A program made the translations under genes and the position numbers. A stretch of 6,600 bases of DNA. Origin: Bin87 sp034421995. GTDB taxonomy: Bacteria; Chloroflexota; Dehalococcoidia; Lucifugimonadales; UBA3495. How positions within the stretch are numbered: the first letter of the stretch is position 1; every line of letters starts with the position of its first letter. Below, piece after piece: positions 6,371 to 6,600 of the stretch. The notes under the pieces were generated by a model that saw nothing but the letters and a program-made list of their open reading frames with translations, had not been told where the DNA came from and did not search any database. Location of the stretch: the NCBI GenBank assembly GCA_034421995.1, contig DAOUJY010000060.1, positions 1 through 6,600 of the forward strand, given 5' to 3'.

Positions 6371-6398
6371 TCGGGCCGGCCTCATGAGGCCGGCCCGA
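6371..6398 (+). terminator. 28-bp perfect palindrome, probable terminator
   Basis: TCGGGCCGGCCTCA (6371-6384) is followed directly by its exact reverse complement (6385-6398). As RNA it makes a very stable GC-rich stem closed by a short TCATGA loop, 15 bases after the fibronectin-type gene's stop. The T-rich stretch CTTTTGTT begins about 10 bases later and is weak, so termination may be inefficient or factor-assisted. The symmetry would let it work on either strand. Confidence 0.75.
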
Positions 6399-6600
6399 TG
6401 GGTCATGCTTTTGTTATCATCCAACGTAAAACGTAGACGGTGGTGAAGGCCATGAGCGAGTCCGGCGCTTGCCTTTACTGATGGGGAACTAGTATTACAA
6501 CGACAGTTCAAGGCGGGACAGTCCGAGATGCGCGCAAAGCGGACCGGCGCTTGGCGTGGGAGCGACTGGCTCGCTCGTTGCTACACTGCGTCTGCTTCAG
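6399..6600. other. Terminal region without a supportable gene
   Basis: After the palindrome the sequence is locally AT-richer (6405-6435) and has AACGTA twice (6423-6428 and 6430-6435). An ATG at 6452 opens only nine codons before TGA 6479-6481, after which the same frame is open to the window edge. Another plus frame and one minus frame are also open near the edge, so a gene starting here or entering from the right cannot be assigned. No tRNA-like fold was recognised. Confidence 0.4.

Noticed and set aside
6520..6600. tRNA or small RNA gene near the right edge
   Set aside because: No cloverleaf with T-loop and acceptor pairing could be built by eye.

Overview
This is a GC-rich bacterial window (roughly 60% or more by eye) with three long genes. 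No rRNA, tRNA, CRISPR array or transposase was recognised. High GC, ATG starts with AGGAG-type ribosome sites and secreted fibronectin-type repeat proteins would fit an actinobacterial or Chloroflexota-like environmental genome. That placement is a guess, because no phylogenetic marker is present.

Layout: (1) Bases 1-327 hold at most the 3' tail of an upstream gene and a doubtful 75-codon reverse-strand ORF. (2) Bases 328-1302, minus strand: an unrecognised secreted protein, probably a lipoprotein, with a clear ribosome site. (3) Bases 1303-1442: a divergent intergenic region carrying copy A of a 64-bp repeat. (4) Bases 1446-3203, plus strand: a beta-class DNA methyltransferase fused to a C-terminal HNH nuclease domain. 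The HNH His expected to be catalytic is replaced by Tyr. (5) Bases 3204-3517: a short ORF overlapping the methyltransferase stop (possibly a broken gene), copy B of the repeat, and a 10-bp inverted repeat. (6) Bases 3518-6355, plus strand: a 945-residue exported protein with about eight fibronectin type III-like repeats and an Ala-rich helical C-terminal region. A 28-bp perfect palindrome, probably a terminator, follows. (7) Bases 6399-6600: no supportable gene.

The most notable structure is the pair of direct repeats (84% identical, same orientation, offset 2027 bp). One lies just upstream of the methyltransferase and the other just upstream of the fibronectin-type gene. Either they are a shared regulatory leader controlling both genes, or they bound a roughly 2-kb methyltransferase module that was inserted, duplicated or can be excised. 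Within both copies an almost unchanged GGGCGTC arm can fold against a downstream partner, although the partners lie at different distances. Nothing in the sequence shows that the three large genes form one pathway; the firmest link between any two of them is the shared leader.
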